From the NCBI GenBank assembly GCA_963978905.1, contig OZ022260.1, positions 43,483,551-43,547,550 on the forward strand: a stretch of DNA of 64,000 nt, in the 5' to 3' direction. Below, piece after piece: positions 1 through 13,000 of this stretch (positions are counted from its first letter, which is position 1; every line of letters starts with the position of its first letter). The notes below the pieces were generated by a model that had not been told where the DNA came from, did no database searches, and was given only the letters and a program-made list of their open reading frames with translations. The translations under genes and the position numbers were made by a program. The stretch comes from Trichostrongylus colubriformis. Taxonomy: Eukaryota; Nematoda; Chromadorea; Rhabditida; Trichostrongylidae.

Positions 1-1228
1 GGCATTTCTGTGAACTCTGTTAGGGGTCAATCTGCACATTAAAGCGTGCCTTTTTTGCCCAAGCTTCAGTGGAGGAAGGATGAGGTTCTTTCAGCAAAAA
101 TAAAGTCCATAGTGGGGTGCCTCATCCCCTTCATTGTGATAGTACCCCTCAGGATCCGAAAAAATTGAAAGGCGATTTTGATGTTTACTGGTCCTTGGAA
201 CGACATCTTCTTCAAGAATTGCTTTGAATCGCGAAAGAAGTGGTAGTTGGTATAAGATGTACCCAATGGTTACATAGAACAGCACGAGTCCTGTATTTGA
301 TTTTGTACTGTTTTTTGGAACTGCTCATTTTTCGGTGTGGGGTTAACGTCATCGCGGGAGTGATTAGACTCTGTTCGCTCCATCGCATGGTAGCGAAGGG
401 GAATGTTTTCGGCGAACTGCTTTCAGTCTTCATTGTTGCATTCCACTCTATGTAACGAAATAGTTTGTGAATTTGTAGTAGGCCCATGACAGACCATCGA
501 GAAGTGACCAAATGGTGAGAACTTTGGGTCTTTGTCTCGTCAGACGTATACTTGCCAGGCTTGTACTCTGCTGTCTATCCTTTGGCAACATCCTAACATC
601 TTGTTCATATGTGCTCGTCATATTTCGAGCTATTTCTGACACACTTCCTGTGAGCTTTGCGGAATCGTGCCAGCAGCCAGGACTTTTGTTTTTTTGTGAT
701 CGCGTGACGGCAAGTGTAGCTAGTCCTTTTTTTTTAGAGTTTTCCAAGGCTCTGTGTTTGAAGAAAGAGCAGATTTTTTTCACAAAATGGCACCTGAATA
801 ATACAAGATTTCACGAGAAAATTGTCAGTGTCTAGAATGGCGGTAAATTTAGTCCAACCCAATAGTAAGGTGTCCCGCTGATATTCTCCTCCTAATCATG
901 CTTATAGTATTCACGAGTGGGGTATGCTCTTGGAAGTGTGAATGCTCATTTTATGGCATGCCATTAGAGCCTTTCCCTTCTCATATGTCCTTGTACTTGT
1001 GTCTTCTCCTAGAAATTGAAAAATAGACGCTATTGAACCCATGTTCCCATCCAATCCTGCCTTTGTTCATGCACTTTTTCCTCGGCACGAGGTGATTTTG
1101 ATTTTGGGGCAAATCTATATCAAAGCTTTTATACTTCTAGCACCCTCAGGCTAGGGCTAATTCGAAAATTTATGTTCTATTGGAATGCTTTGCCTCCTTT
1201 TTTCTCCTTATGATAAAGTTTTGTTTAG
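1..1228. other. Upstream region, no exon recognised
   Basis: The gp78-like gene that starts at 1229 begins in mid-protein, so its first exon or exons, with the start codon, should lie here or left of the window. Open frames exist on both strands (for example 512-835 plus and 448-783 minus), but none resembles the N-terminus of a gp78 family member and none has a convincing donor site in the needed phase. I see no repeat or RNA gene here. Confidence 0.4.
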
Positions 1229-4200
1229 ATTCGAGAACTTCTTCGCGAAGAGATACTTAACAGTTCTTTGGCATCTACTTATGACCCTAAAGATTTGGAA
1301 TTCCTTTCTTCTCTGACCATAGTTCAAGTTGTTCAGTATGTAAAAAGTAACAGTCCGCTTATCTGGGTAAGTTCAGCTTGCTTTCTTAGAGAAATTACAA
1401 ACACAATTCATTCGAATGTTACAGGTTTCAATTAACACTTACTTCGCCATTCTTGCTCTTATTGCAAAAATTGTAATCAAATTTACCTTCAAAGAGCTCA
1501 CTCGCCAAGAAGAAGTCATCGTTCGACATGGTTTCTTGTCATTTGTTATGTTTAGGTGGGTTGCACATGTTTTTTTTGAATAGGCGTAGAAAATTATACA
1601 TATTCACTGTGATATTTTTGATTTTAGCGTCGTATTTCTGTCAGTGGTAGCAGGTGCTCATCATTCGCATAGAGTGTTACCGTGGTTGGTGTGGTTTGGA
1701 ATCATTGGATTTTTGACGGTGCTTCATGATATCACCTACCAACGCTTCAAATTTGTAAGCGACTGATTTTTTTGTTTTTTGAATTGCTTCTAAAAAGTGT
1801 AAGTCATATTAGTATGGGGATTGAAATCGGAAAGGTCTGATACTTTTCGTTACCAGGTCCATTCAACTGTTCCCAAGACAGACGGCGTAGTCATGCACCT
1901 AGAATTGTAGCATGTAAAATCAAGCCTGGGCTGCAAAATTTCGGGAGATGACCGTTTTCGTTTCATTTTTTCTTTTGGGAGAATCGTCATTAAATTTATG
2001 TTGTTCTATGTTGACTTTCTGTACGAGTCTTATCTGTGAGGTTCTCATGTGTTCCGTGGATATTTCGCTACTCCTATCACGCATTTGGAAATAGTGCGTT
2101 AAAGTTCAACAAACCGAATTTCTTCCAATTCACAATCATTCAGCGTATGACGCTGAATGATTGTGAATTGGAAGAAATTCGGTTTGTTAGCCACTGCAAC
2201 AGATCAGGTTGTAAGACGGAGAGATAGCTCCCCAAACCGCTTGTACCACTTTCTCCAATTGCACCCCATTATTACAGTCAGAAATTGCTGATGAACATCT
2301 TTAGTATGGCTTATTCGGCAACTTAAGTCTCCATATTCATTAAGTTGAAATCCGTTTATTTTTAGGTTTCCATGTCCATAGGATCATCGGGAGGACGTCT
2401 TTCGTGGCTTTGCTTCTTCACCAGTGCTATTTCTGTAGTTTTGTTAATACTGGTCATTAAATGCCACGATCAGATCAACATCAGTCACCTTCTATTTCTT
2501 CTTGTTGATGTAGGTGTTTTTCACGTGACGCTGGGAATTATTTTCTTTTGAAAAAAAAATCTTCGAAATGTTAAGGTAATGATATCACTGTTACGCTCGT
2601 TTCATGGACTCCTGCGATGCTTATCCTCCTCAGAGCGCTTCGCTTCCTCACCAGATTCTATGCGACATTTTAATTACTGGCTCGATTTATCAGTGTCCAT
2701 TGTTACGGATGCTATTCAGCTCTTTAACTATGTAAGTATATATTTATGAAATTATTTCGAATTAATGAGCGTGGGAGAAATATACAGGGTACATGAATGA
2801 TGGGTGGTAATGAAAAGTATGTTTGTTAAGTAGCTTAGAAAAGTATGTTTGTTAAGTAGCTTACAGTTCCAAGATGTATAAGAACCGCGAAAATCGGAAT
2901 ATTTGGTGAAGTATGAGGTTGGTCCATTGGTTCTGGACTATCCCATATTTTGCCGTAAGACCGCTGAAGGAATCCCGTGTTCCGCTACTGTGTGATACTG
3001 TGGTGCCTACCTTTGTTATCCTTATTAGCTAAATAGCTCATTTGCTTGCCGCTTGTCTTCGATATATTATAGTTTTTCCGAAAGGATTATGGAGGCCTAA
3101 TTTTTCGCGAACACCTTAATTATTCCAAGAACCAAATCGCGCGCAAGATCAGCCACGCATTAGTTGAGGGTATGATCCTGCATCCGATGGTTCAGCACTG
3201 GTACAGTTCATTCGAAGATGGATTCCTCTCTTGAAGATTGTGGATCTTTGACATTCATTACCGATGCCCTACGTCATGCTCATGAGAAGGTTTCTAGGCA
3301 GGCCAGCAGTCGTTTGACAGGGCACTCCCAGTGTTGGTGGATGAAAACACTGATCGTGTTCTCGAAGCGGCATGATCCGAAACTGCTGGGTTCGTTTCTC
3401 TCATGTGCCGTGCCTCAACAACTCAACTGATAACTTGACTACGCCACGTTCGTCCTGTCGTTTCACTGGATCTTTGCGTGCTTAATAACATAGTCACCGG
3501 CGATAGAGAGTAGGAATTGAATAGACAACAGAGCTCCTGTTAGAAGGATGAAGCAAGTCCAAGAGCCAGTCATGCTAGTATCTGGGCGGAAATCTTGTTT
3601 GAGTAGCTCATTAGTGTCGCCATTCAGTTAAAGGAAAAACCACACAAATTTTGTTTTGCTGTGGTCCTAACCATCGTATGGTCCTAACCCCATGGTAACG
3701 GACCGCTACCTACTCAGCTCTCTAGCTCTTTTGGAGGAGAAATGAAAAGCCAACCGAGGTGGTAACAGAATCGTTATACGATATCTCTTCGTACAGAACA
3801 GAATCGTTATACGATATCTCTTCGGCCGAAAGTGGAATTCCGTTGGAGGAGAATCGAACAGCGCCCAATGCTTTTCATTATGTTGTAAATAGTTGGGGAG
3901 CATTATGTATTTATTCATAGTATGTTGAATGAATGGAGAGATCAAATAACGAAAAATTTGAAAGCGACAGTGGGTCCGCTTTATTTTATCTAAGCTGTAG
4001 ACTATGCATTCGTTTTAGAGCTGGTTTGGCTGATGAAGCACCAGTAGCGCTCATGATTGAGCTGTGCAAGAATATCGTTCAAAATCGTTTGCGGTTTTCT
4101 TCATATGCAACAAGGCAAAATGTGGTTCTAGTAGTGGATTGAATGTTAATGATAGTATAGTTAAAAAAAAGCTGAAATGTAATGTGATGTGTCTCAAGGT

Positions 4201-7096
4201 TGCCGATTGTGAGTAGTGGGCGAAGGCATAAGAAAAATTTGAGATTGTCTTATTTGCATCCACCATCATGGATTCTTTAGATTTTTTGTAGTACCATTCC
4301 ATGCATGCGGAGCTCTTATGCTGAAATTTCTAAATACGCAGTGTTTTTACATCTTTCAGTTCCAACTCTACTCGATTTTCCAGGTTCACTTGATGTTTAT
4401 GTCTCCGCTTGGATTTAATATTACATGCTTTTTCTTCTTCTACCACATCAAAAATGCGTACAGGTACATCTGAAAGCTACTATTAATGGGTTGTGCTTTA
4501 AAATTGGAGAAGTCTTTCAGTTCAATTGTGAATACATTAGCGCGGCATCAGAAGCACAACCAAATTTTCCTTCACATTCAATCGACTTATCCAAATGAAG
4601 AAGCTGAAGAAATGGACCTTTGCGTAGGTGTGTATCTTCTTAGGTAAAGGAACTATCTTTTGCTCTTCTTAACATTGTGTCTTTATAGTATGCTGGGAGA
4701 AGTTAGGTCGCTCTCGACGTCTTCCCTGTGGTCATCAATTCCATGACTGGTGTTTGATGTGGTGGTTGGCGCAGGACGGATCTTGTCCAACTTGTCGACT
4801 CGCAGTTTCCGCTCCATCACCGATGAATCAACAACCTCCTTCATCTCCAAGTTCAACGACTACGTTCCGCTTTGGTGGAGGGTAAGGATTTTCATTTTCA
4901 TCTGTAAATGCTTTTGATCAGGTTCGCCGTAGTGTAGATCCTTTTCTGTTGCCATGTTTGCTTGATTTCCAGGGCCGTCTATGTTGTGATGAGTGGCTCC
5001 GTTTTGAATTTAGTCTGTTTTGATGCTCGACTATGCATCGTAAGGGCTAAGGGTATCCAGCCAAATTACAGGTCATTGTGGAGGGCTCGTAAAAGTGTCC
5101 GTTGCATTTATACAGGGGGTGCCAAAAAAGTAATTCCCTCACGGCTCACATCCGCCATGTACATAAAACATGGGAAAACGAAAGAGATAAAAGTACTGGG
5201 GCAAAATATTGCCGAAATGTTCCTCTAGAAACAGGAGCAAGCTGAGACTCACTACTTTCACCCTCATCAGAATACGGAGCCTTCAGTCGGCGCAGTTGGG
5301 TTGCAGGGCACCTATACGGTATCGAGGACCGTTTAAAACAATGGGGCCAGGTCCCGTGGTAGATCTTTTGTGGGAAACTTCCCAAGGATTGACCTTTCGG
5401 TTTGTGGGAGTCACAGAGTCTTTGCTGCTCGGACAACGCTGCTATGATTTGAGGTATCATTTTTCGTGCCTCAAGCCTGCCTCCGAAGGGGTTTCAGTGG
5501 TAACGGCATGTTCTGATTCTTGGAAACTAAGGGCTCTGGGAGCCCGGAAGAAATGGAATGTTTAAGAACACCACCCAATATGAATCCCCTTAGGTACCCA
5601 GAGTAAACGGACCCTAGAAAGATTCTGTACGAGGGCGACCGAATCACCGATTTTGCCGTGTTGAGTTGACACATCATGTTCACTCGGAATAATCTCCGGA
5701 ACCTGTTCGTGAAGGGAGCTGTCACGGAGTTTACTGATAGTAGGAGGTGTGATATTGAATTTGAGGATGGAAAGACCTCGTTAGAGTTTGCTGAAGTTCA
5801 ATTAAAGTAGGGTTGAAAGTGGAGGAGAAAATTTACTTTTTTATTGGCACCCTCTGTAGTTTACGAACAACCGGTGAATGTGCTACACATGCACAAGCGT
5901 GCAGGCGATCATCTATAGTCCAACTCATTGCGGCTGAATGTCGTCGTACAGTGACGGCTCCTTTTGCAGAAGCTTCTGTCGTAGGTGACTACGCATAGCT
6001 CATTTCCTTAGTTGACTTCTGACACAACGTCTCAAAATAAGCCTTTGGATAAGGGAGTGTAAGTTGCACTGTCAGAAATGATATGCTAAGTCCATTGTCA
6101 AGTGTAAGACGTGTTTAAAGTTGTAGCTGAGTTTAACGGATAATTTGAGGCTCGGTTTTCTACGCCTTCCGTCGTTCTCCATAGAATTCTCAACAGGAAC
6201 GTCTCACTTGAGTCCATTTTTGAGACGACAGGTGCAGCATGATGATTCGCAGTTGACTGGAATGGCTCACCAGGTATCATTTTGCTTGTTATTATAGTCT
6301 CGAGAGAATTGAAGAGCAGCTTTTGCAGGTTCATGAAATGTTTCCCCAAATGCCTGTAGAGGCAATTATGGAGGATCTTCGTATAAGTGGGTCATCACAA
6401 GCTACAATTGAGAACATTTTGGAGGGTCGGGTCGATTTCATGGCTGGTCTTATGAGTAACGATGTGTGTTTTCATTGTCTCTTTTTATTGAGTTTCTCTT
6501 CACCTTCAATGCTCATACATTGTACAGGATGGAGTGCGTCCATGGGGAGTTCATGGTGAAGCAGGAGAGAACGAGGATTTTTTGTTCGACGATGACGACG
6601 AGAGCAGCGGCGATGATGTTGTTTCGTCGTCTGATTCAGTGCGTGCGATTTCACATCCTCAACAGTCTACGTCAGCGATGGTTGATCAGCATGCGGACAG
6701 GGATATTACACCTTATCAGGTGGCAAAGAGGGAGATGATAGCGAAACATAGAAGGTGATTCAGTGATCTCTTTATTTTTCCTAAATTCTATTCCTATTCC
6801 CCTGTGCATTGACTTGCATGCGATAGATTTGCAAACCAGGTGAACCCACTTTTGTATCTCATATAGTTTGGTACCAATTAATCAAATGAGGTGGGAAATT
6901 TCCCGTGTTCGATTCGATGTAAGCATTGATACATTGACTATACGCCCATCTCGCTTTCTTTTGTTACCCTTACATTTCATCCAAAATCTTGTTAGCATAT
7001 TAATGATACCATGTAATAATCGAATCAAATGAAATTGATTTCAGAATGTACATAGAATCAGAAAAGGGACGCGACCTTCGTGAGAAGGGTTTCTAG
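1229..7096 (+). CDS. hrdl-1: gp78/AMFR-like RING-CUE E3 ubiquitin ligase, 5' partial
   Basis: Exons: 1229-1366, 1425-1555, 1628-1754, 2366-2509, 2576-2731, 4384-4463, 4521-4627, 4689-4881, 6298-6463, 6528-6754, 7045-7096. They sum to 1521 nt with one open frame (506 residues plus stop), and all junctions keep phase. The first half has about six hydrophobic spans. A RING of C3H2C3 spacing follows in exons 7-8 (LCVVCWEKL, LPCGHQFHDWC, CPTCR). Exon 9 carries a CUE domain (VHEMFPQMPVEAIMEDL, ending NILEGR). An acidic Asp/Ser stretch and a basic C-terminus (REMIAKHRR) follow. Multi-span membrane, RING, CUE order is the mark of gp78/AMFR, an ER-membrane E3 for ER-associated degradation; the CUE binds ubiquitin. 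The initiator exon is not seen. Intron 5 holds a mariner relic and intron 3 a long hairpin. Assignment to gp78 is firm; the worm symbol is by family. Confidence 0.9.
2108..2188. repeat. Perfect 39-bp inverted repeat with 3-nt loop
   Basis: Positions 2108-2146 are the exact reverse complement of 2150-2188, with ATG as the loop. It lies in intron 3 of the gp78-like gene, so the primary transcript would form an almost perfect 39-bp hairpin. No flanking target duplication is obvious. It may be a very small MITE or a hairpin RNA source. Confidence 0.9.
2812..2863. repeat. Tandem 26-bp duplication
   Basis: A 26-bp unit (2812-2837) is repeated head to tail at 2838-2863 without change. It lies in intron 5 of the gp78-like gene, just upstream of a mariner relic. 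Identity implies a recent slippage duplication. Confidence 0.85.
3060..3640 (+). pseudogene. Degenerate mariner-type transposase relic
   Basis: In pieces broken by stops, the plus strand reads like a mariner transposase: a helix-turn-helix-like part ending HWYSSFEDGFLS (about 3195-3234), then NNIVTGDRE at 3484-3510, which matches the IVTGDE block around the first catalytic aspartate. A further stretch (RASHASIWAEILFE) lies where the family has its next strand. Stops and frame changes show the copy is dead. It sits in intron 5 of the gp78-like gene in the same orientation. Its terminal repeats could not be placed. Confidence 0.6.
3764..3824. repeat. Short direct repeat, about 28 bp, twice
   Basis: A block containing GAATCGTTATACGATATCTC occurs twice, offset by 33 bp, inside intron 5 of the gp78-like gene. 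The core is itself partly palindromic (CGTTATACG, CGATATCTC). No function is evident. Confidence 0.75.
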
Positions 7097-8989
7097 TGGC
7101 TTGAAACGATGGTCTTGGTGATCACGGTATGCTCGAAGCTTTCAAATAATGTGAAAATCAGCATTTTACGGTCATTCTTCCTATTTAGTGACGTGTTAGA
7201 GTTGGGCAATTTTTTCTTGTAATTTTCCTGTAAAGTAGATGAATTGTAAATAGTGTAATTAACTTCACCCTGACTCACGATCTTTTGTATCCGTGTCGAT
7301 GTGTGATAATCCGATTCGGTTATGCTCCTATAATTCATGATAATCAGTTCGTTGGTTAATGTGTTCGTCCTAGTCCGCTGATTCATTATGTATCAGTGGT
7401 CACCGGTTAGTGGTGTTGCTGTGTAGACTAATTTTAATCATTTCACGCTCCTTTTGGTGCTTTGATTGTTTCCTTTCATAACTTTTCCCTTGTTTTTTCT
7501 TCTGTTGTCAAGACGGACAATGTGGCTGATTTGCATTCATGTGCTGAATATACAATGCCGCTACCCTTACTTTTTACAAAGGGGTTACAGAAATTAATTC
7601 TTTCAGAACTAGGGGAAGGCAACACGTCTTCCTCACAACCACTAATTCGCTGTTATTTGCTTCGGTGACTCCGTTTTTCACCTCGAAATTGTATCATTCG
7701 TTTGGGTGTGCAGTACTGTTTAGTGAATAGAGCTATACTATACATAATATGTTTTGCCTATGAAGTGAGATTTTAAAGCGAGTGTTGAGTATGTGTTGCT
7801 TCGCTGCAAAAATTTATTCTTTTGGAACTTTATCACCGTTCAAGCCTTTAACGATGGCGCTTCATTCTTGCTGTTTGCTCTATACAAAACACGATCTATA
7901 GGTACTGGACGGGATAAATTTATCATACGGTGAGATATGAAAGTATAGGTATTCGGCAATGTAAAAGTCGAGAAAAACGAGAGAAAGCGGCAAAAACCCG
8001 AGAAATAGGGGCAAGGGCACAGAGAATCCCCTTTCCTGTCGCACTCCTCTGCGTCACCAGACGGGCGGAGAGACTAAATCAGCCGGCCGCAAACGTTGTC
8101 CCACCCTTGACGGCGTCTCGCCCGGGTGATGAACTGTGGAAGGAGACGCCGTGCTGAGAGAGGAGATAAGACTCCAAGCCACGCTTTTTCAGTGCGAGTA
8201 TCGCAATACTTCACCTGTTCTTAAATGGATGGTTTGTTTTCAGAGAACATGTATCCACAGTTCTCTGTTTTACCTTACCTCTCCCGGTGCCTATTTACGC
8301 GTCCTTTTCTTTTTTTAGAAAAACGAGATATTCCTACTCTTGGTAGGTCATCCCTTCTTATATTGCTGTTCCATACCCTATCTGTTTTCCGTGCCACAAC
8401 AACTGGGCTGATTTACTTAGTCAACTCTCTTTACATGCAAGTCAAAGACCGGGTTAGCTGGTTTATTTGCTTTTTCAAGGGTATACCGTCCAATACCTCT
8501 GCCTCTATTGTCCTCAACATCTCCTAGGGTTCCCATTCTTTCCGTCTAACGTGGTGGCAAGACTCACCTCCTGCAGCTCGATGAAAGAATACTTTGAGTT
8601 AACCTTCAAGTGGGAAAGTGGAGCCGCAAGATTAGAGCTCTCAAACCCTTCACGTCCGTGGACTTCTCCACAACTGCTAAACTTCTATGTGTAAGATTCT
8701 GTTTAAAGTTAAAGTTTCAGGTGACTTCGTTTCCCTTTCTTCCAAGTTTCGTTGAAGGCCTCTTTTTCTTTCGAAAGCACACTCACCACCAGGTCATACA
8801 GTGTGCTCACAAGAATTATTCGGTTCATCTCTTCCATTTCTTTTTTCTCGAAGGAGAGTTTTATGTTTTCTAATAACGATGTTCTTGTTCTGGAATTGGG
8901 CAATAAGGAAAAAAGTCTCCCAAGCCATGAGTGAGGGTCATATCTTTCAGAAATAGTGAATTTGAAGCTGGGAAATATTACATAAAACA
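7097..8989. other. Intergenic, no supported gene
   Basis: After the gp78-like stop codon I find no exon with family resemblance. Overlapping open frames at 8136-8990 on both strands look like chance. The GC-rich part around 8040-8160 includes a weak inverted repeat (GGCGTCTC and GGAGACGCC) that resembles the GC-rich TIR element at 18355-18531. That link is not certain. Confidence 0.4.
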
Positions 8990-9068
8990 AGGTATTCGTT
9001 TACAAACGCGCTGAAACACAGGGTTCTGATGAAGACGTCGTAAGTGAACGATCCCACTCTTATGTTTT
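8990..9068 (+). pseudogene. Degenerate copy of an exon end of the Lys/Glu-rich gene
   Basis: This stretch aligns without large gaps with 10591-10668, which is the end of the first visible exon of the downstream Lys/Glu-rich gene plus the start of its intron. Shared blocks include GTATTCG, TACAAAC, CACAGG, CTGATGAAGAC, a donor (gtaagt here, gtgagt there) and TTATGTTT beyond it. It is therefore a partial tandem duplication that includes intron sequence, not a processed copy. No long open frame remains upstream. Confidence 0.6.
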
Positions 9069-9422
9069 TAGGGCTTTGTTACCCAGTGTCGATTTGACCA
9101 CCATATCAATACCTAATCCTCCACCTTATAAGATTCTCACTGAAAATGGGACACTTCATTGTAGTCTGTGCCTTCAGCGCTGAGTTCCAGCCTAAACAAA
9201 AGCTTAGTCAGCTTCAACTCTGTACGGAGAAACGATTCTCATCCAGTATCACGTATATTATTGCCTGAAAATTAGTGTAAAGCGAATTGCTGCCCTGGGA
9301 CTTGTTTTTTGAACCTACATGAGGCTGTAGTACTAGGCACAAGCTCTGATTCTCACTGACCATAGAGAATGGTATATTGAAACGATTGGGTGGTTTCTAC
9401 CACTCAATCGTACATCCTTCTA

Positions 9423-9515
9423 TCATATAAACCAATAACTTAGTGCGTCCGTTTGTCGGTATGTCGGTATGTAAGTATGTTTGTATATATGTATGTCTGT
9501 CCGTCCGTAAATGAA
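9423..9515. repeat. Simple-sequence tract (GTNN-rich microsatellite)
   Basis: Imperfect tetranucleotide runs (GTCGGTAT, GTAAGTAT, GTATGTCT, CCGTCCGT) fill the stretch. It is low complexity with no coding signal. Confidence 0.7.
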
Positions 9516-9630
9516 TGATTGTGATAAGGGAGTGATAGATCAAAGCAACGGCTTTAGGTAGGGAGAAACCGATGGGTGTTAGAGTATCATTGCAAGGCTA
9601 TGTTGTCATTATGATTCTGAGGTGCGCTAA

Positions 9631-9718
9631 GGCCGCGGTCATACTTTGCGCAAGCTGCGTTAGTTGACGCCGGCGCCGGCGTCAACTAACGCAGCTTGCG
9701 CAAAGTATGACCGCGGCC
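9631..9718. mobile_element. 88-bp perfect palindromic MITE (PIF/Harbinger-like)
   Basis: Two exact 44-bp arms meet with no loop. The ends read GGCCGCGGTCATACTTTGCG, close to the TIRs of the 170-180-bp elements at 11809, 33390, 38701 and 40761. It is flanked by the 3-bp duplication TAA (9628-9630 and 9719-9721). Three-base TWA target duplications are typical of PIF/Harbinger elements; that class is inferred from this alone. A near-identical copy lies at 53401-53488. Confidence 0.85.
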
Positions 9719-10061
9719 TAACGTCGCAGTACGTGTCGACACACTGGGATGGCATGCAGGCATTTTAGTTGTAAGAGGAACAGTAGCATTTGGACTAAAC
9801 CGACCAGAGGGTGGATATTTGAGTGAATGAAAACTGTTTCAAGCTTTTAAGCGAGTATAAAATGACGAGTGTTTCCGTTTGAATTCATTGCCTCAATGTA
9901 AACAGATAGATCGCAGTATATAAGTTGAGTTCTGGAAAACGAAAACCATTTTGATCCTAACTAACTACGAGAGCTTCTTACTGGTAGTTGCTTTCACTTC
10001 ATTACAGTTGGCAGGTGAATCCTGGATCTCCTAAACTTGGAAATTGCTTGTTATTTCAGGA

Positions 10062-13000
10062 ATGCAGTGTGAACAATTAAAGAGAGAGCCGGATGTGTTG
10101 GGCCCTATAGGCAGATCTGTCCCAAAGTCGCCGAACGATAAGGTGGATGCAAAGGAAGAACCAGATGAAAAGCCAAAACAATCTGCACCTACACCACCAA
10201 AAAAAGCCGATAAAGGCCCTCCAAAGCCAGGCGAAGGTGTCATGGCTAAGCCATATAACGACGATTCCTCATCATCGGAGAGAAGGAAGAAAAAGAAGAA
10301 GGTGTTTGTTCGAGAAGGTAAGAGAGAAATAAGTAGAGATGAAGGGAAGGAAAAAGCCGGCTCACAGGATAAGGAAGAACAGGCTCATGATAAGGAAAAG
10401 GAAAAGGAAAAGGAAAAGGAAAAAGAAAAAGAAAAGGAAAAAGAGGCAGAGAAGAAGTCCACATCGCCAGAGAAAGAGGACATGGACAAGAAGAAGAAGG
10501 CTAAGAAAGGTAAGAGGAAACACAGTCGCTCAAAGGACAAGAAACCAAGTAAACACACCAAAGAGAAGAAGGTGGAGGAGAAGCACGATAACGTATTCGA
10601 TTACAAACTCGCTAAAACACAGGATCCTGATGAAGACTCCAAGTGAGTAGATGATTCCACTGTTATGTTTACGGTTGTCGAACGTTGAAAAGGTACATTT
10701 CAAAGGCCGACCATTTCAGAGTGGCAGCGAAAAAGAAAGGAAGGTAAGTCTAACTTCTCCGAATGTGTTATGTTTAGAGCAGTCGTAATCATAATCACTT
10801 ATAATTCGGTACGAAGTACTGAGATCATGCGCACGGAGAATGGCACGGATGAATTTTGCCTCCTCTAGTGATCCTTTTGTTGATATGAATCACTAACTTT
10901 GAGCACCTTTTTGTCGGTATGCCGGTCTTCGTTAGGTTGAACCGTAAGCCTATTTTCCACACTCGCATTTGAAATCAGTGAGCATTCGTTCCGCTTGCTG
11001 AAGGATCTCCCTTCTTATACAGCAACACAGCCCTGCTGGTCTTCACCGAGATGGGTTCTCGTAGTCCGGCAGGCAGCGTATGAAGGGTTGGGTTGGAGTT
11101 CTGACTATGGATGGCGTGTATTCTTCACATGTTTCGGCCTTGCCGGTATATTTTCCACATGTTTCGGCCTTGGCGGTATATTCTTCAGATGTTTCGGCCA
11201 AGTTCCGTCGCAGCTGGGTGCTGTACTATTCTTCACGGACGAAATGGCGTGTCGGACAAATCCATTCTGCCTCAGACTGCTCTTAGAAAGATGGACACGG
11301 CTATCGAGGAGACCAGAGTAGAAGTCGTGAATGACCTTCTCCATTGCCCATCGGGAAGCAGTGACTGTTTCGTTCGGACACAGACGTCGGATCGAAAGAC
11401 AGATCATTTTTCCTGATAACTGGCGAACTCTGGGCACTGTGAATTCTCCTCCAAGCTAAGCTGCTCTTCCCTACTTGAACCCCTATCACCTTTCTGCAAT
11501 GCTAGCACGTATTTTAGTAATCATCTGCAACTCGCTAGCGAATCCACTACAAATGAGGAGGGTGAGAGTCCAATAAGAGCGCTCCGCCACCTCCAAATAT
11601 TAGGTGCTCACCTATCGATAGGAACAGCCACATATTTGTCCTCTTCAACCCCTAGTCTTCATGGATGACTCACTTCAGAGGTTTATCATTACCAGGATCA
11701 CACCACCGAATGTGTACTCGTACGTCAGGACTTCGCACCGCGGCGTACGGCGTGCGAGTCGATGTGTGCCAACTAGGGGCACTATGTAGTTAATTTCTGA
11801 AGCGATTAGGCCGCGTACATACTCTGCGATGCCGACGCAAGCCGCGGCTGCTTTTCTCTGCGTGTCCGCCTATACCACCCTGTCTCGCTGTTTTCGTCGT
11901 CTCTGCACCTCCCCCGTGCCACTCTGTGCCTCGCTGCGTATGAACACTGCCACCCTCTGCTGGCTGACGCTGAGTGTGAAAGTGGCCTTACACCATTGTG
12001 ATTGGACACTACATGCAATGCTGCGTAGTTGCTTTGGGACACAAATCAGCGATGCCCCAACTCGCACGCGTCGTGTCGCAAGTTTCGGGGTGTGTGCAGA
12101 TATGACAGGGAATCGCGTGGCCGCCCGCGACGAGCGGCGCGGCGGGTGCGAGTGCCAGTGGCAGGGTATGACAGCCTTCAAGCGGGGCAGTGTGGCATGA
12201 GTGGAAGCGCAGACGTGGCGCAGTCACGCTCGGCCGATTCCAAGATCAATCGATACGGTGAGTCGTACTGATGGCGGTGCGAGTGAAACATCGCGAGGCG
12301 ATTCGCTGTCATATCTGCACACACCCGCTTCAGGACTTCGCACCGCGGCGCAAGTTTCGGGGTGTGTGCAGATATGACAGCGAATCGCGTGGCCGCCCGC
12401 GGCGAGCGGCGCGGCGGGTGCGAGTGCTAGTGGCAGAGCATGGCAGCCTACAAGCGAGGCAGTGTGGCATAAGTGGAAGCGCAGACGTGGCGCAGTCACG
12501 CTCGGCCGACTCCAAGAGCAATCGATACGGCGGGTCGTATTGGTGGCGCTGCGAGTGAAACGCCGCGAAGCGACTCGCTGTCATATCTGCACACAGCCCA
12601 AGTTTCGCGTTGCGGTATGAAATCCCGACGTATAGGTATACAGCCCTTCTACCAGTGTCTGTAAAATAAAGCGCAGGGCACTGCATTTGTTTTGGGGTGC
12701 AACTACCTACGATGCCCCTAGCTCGATACATCGTACCGTACATAGGGGTCATCAGGGAAAGGGGGTATATCATAACTTCGAGCGTTGCGCAATATTTCAC
12801 TACAAACACCTGACACACGTGAAGGATACTGCAGCGACATCATTTCTACAGCATGGAACAACAATGAATGCCATTCCAACGAGATGGGGCATTCTATGGA
12901 ACGTTAATTTTGCGTAGATGGATCTGTCGCAATTTTTAAGATAGAACTATTACACAAAACTAACGTATGAGTAATTTGTATTATATGTGTCGTCTCCTGA

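Noticed and set aside
512..835. 107-codon plus-strand frame as the missing first exon of the gp78-like gene
   Set aside because: It has hydrophobic stretches but no resemblance to gp78 N-termini and no donor in phase 0 that would join to 1229.
5113..5800. Possible mariner/Tc1-like element starting CAGGGGGTGCCAAAAAAGTA in a gp78 intron
   Set aside because: The start resembles a TIR, but I found no matching right end, no TA pair and no transposase motif in the frames inside.
10246..10464. Minus-strand frame rich in Phe/Leu/Pro
   Set aside because: It is the antisense shadow of the Lys/Glu run of the plus-strand gene.
12330..12818. 162-codon minus-strand frame
   Set aside because: It runs through TIR elements and is explained by their GC-rich repeats.
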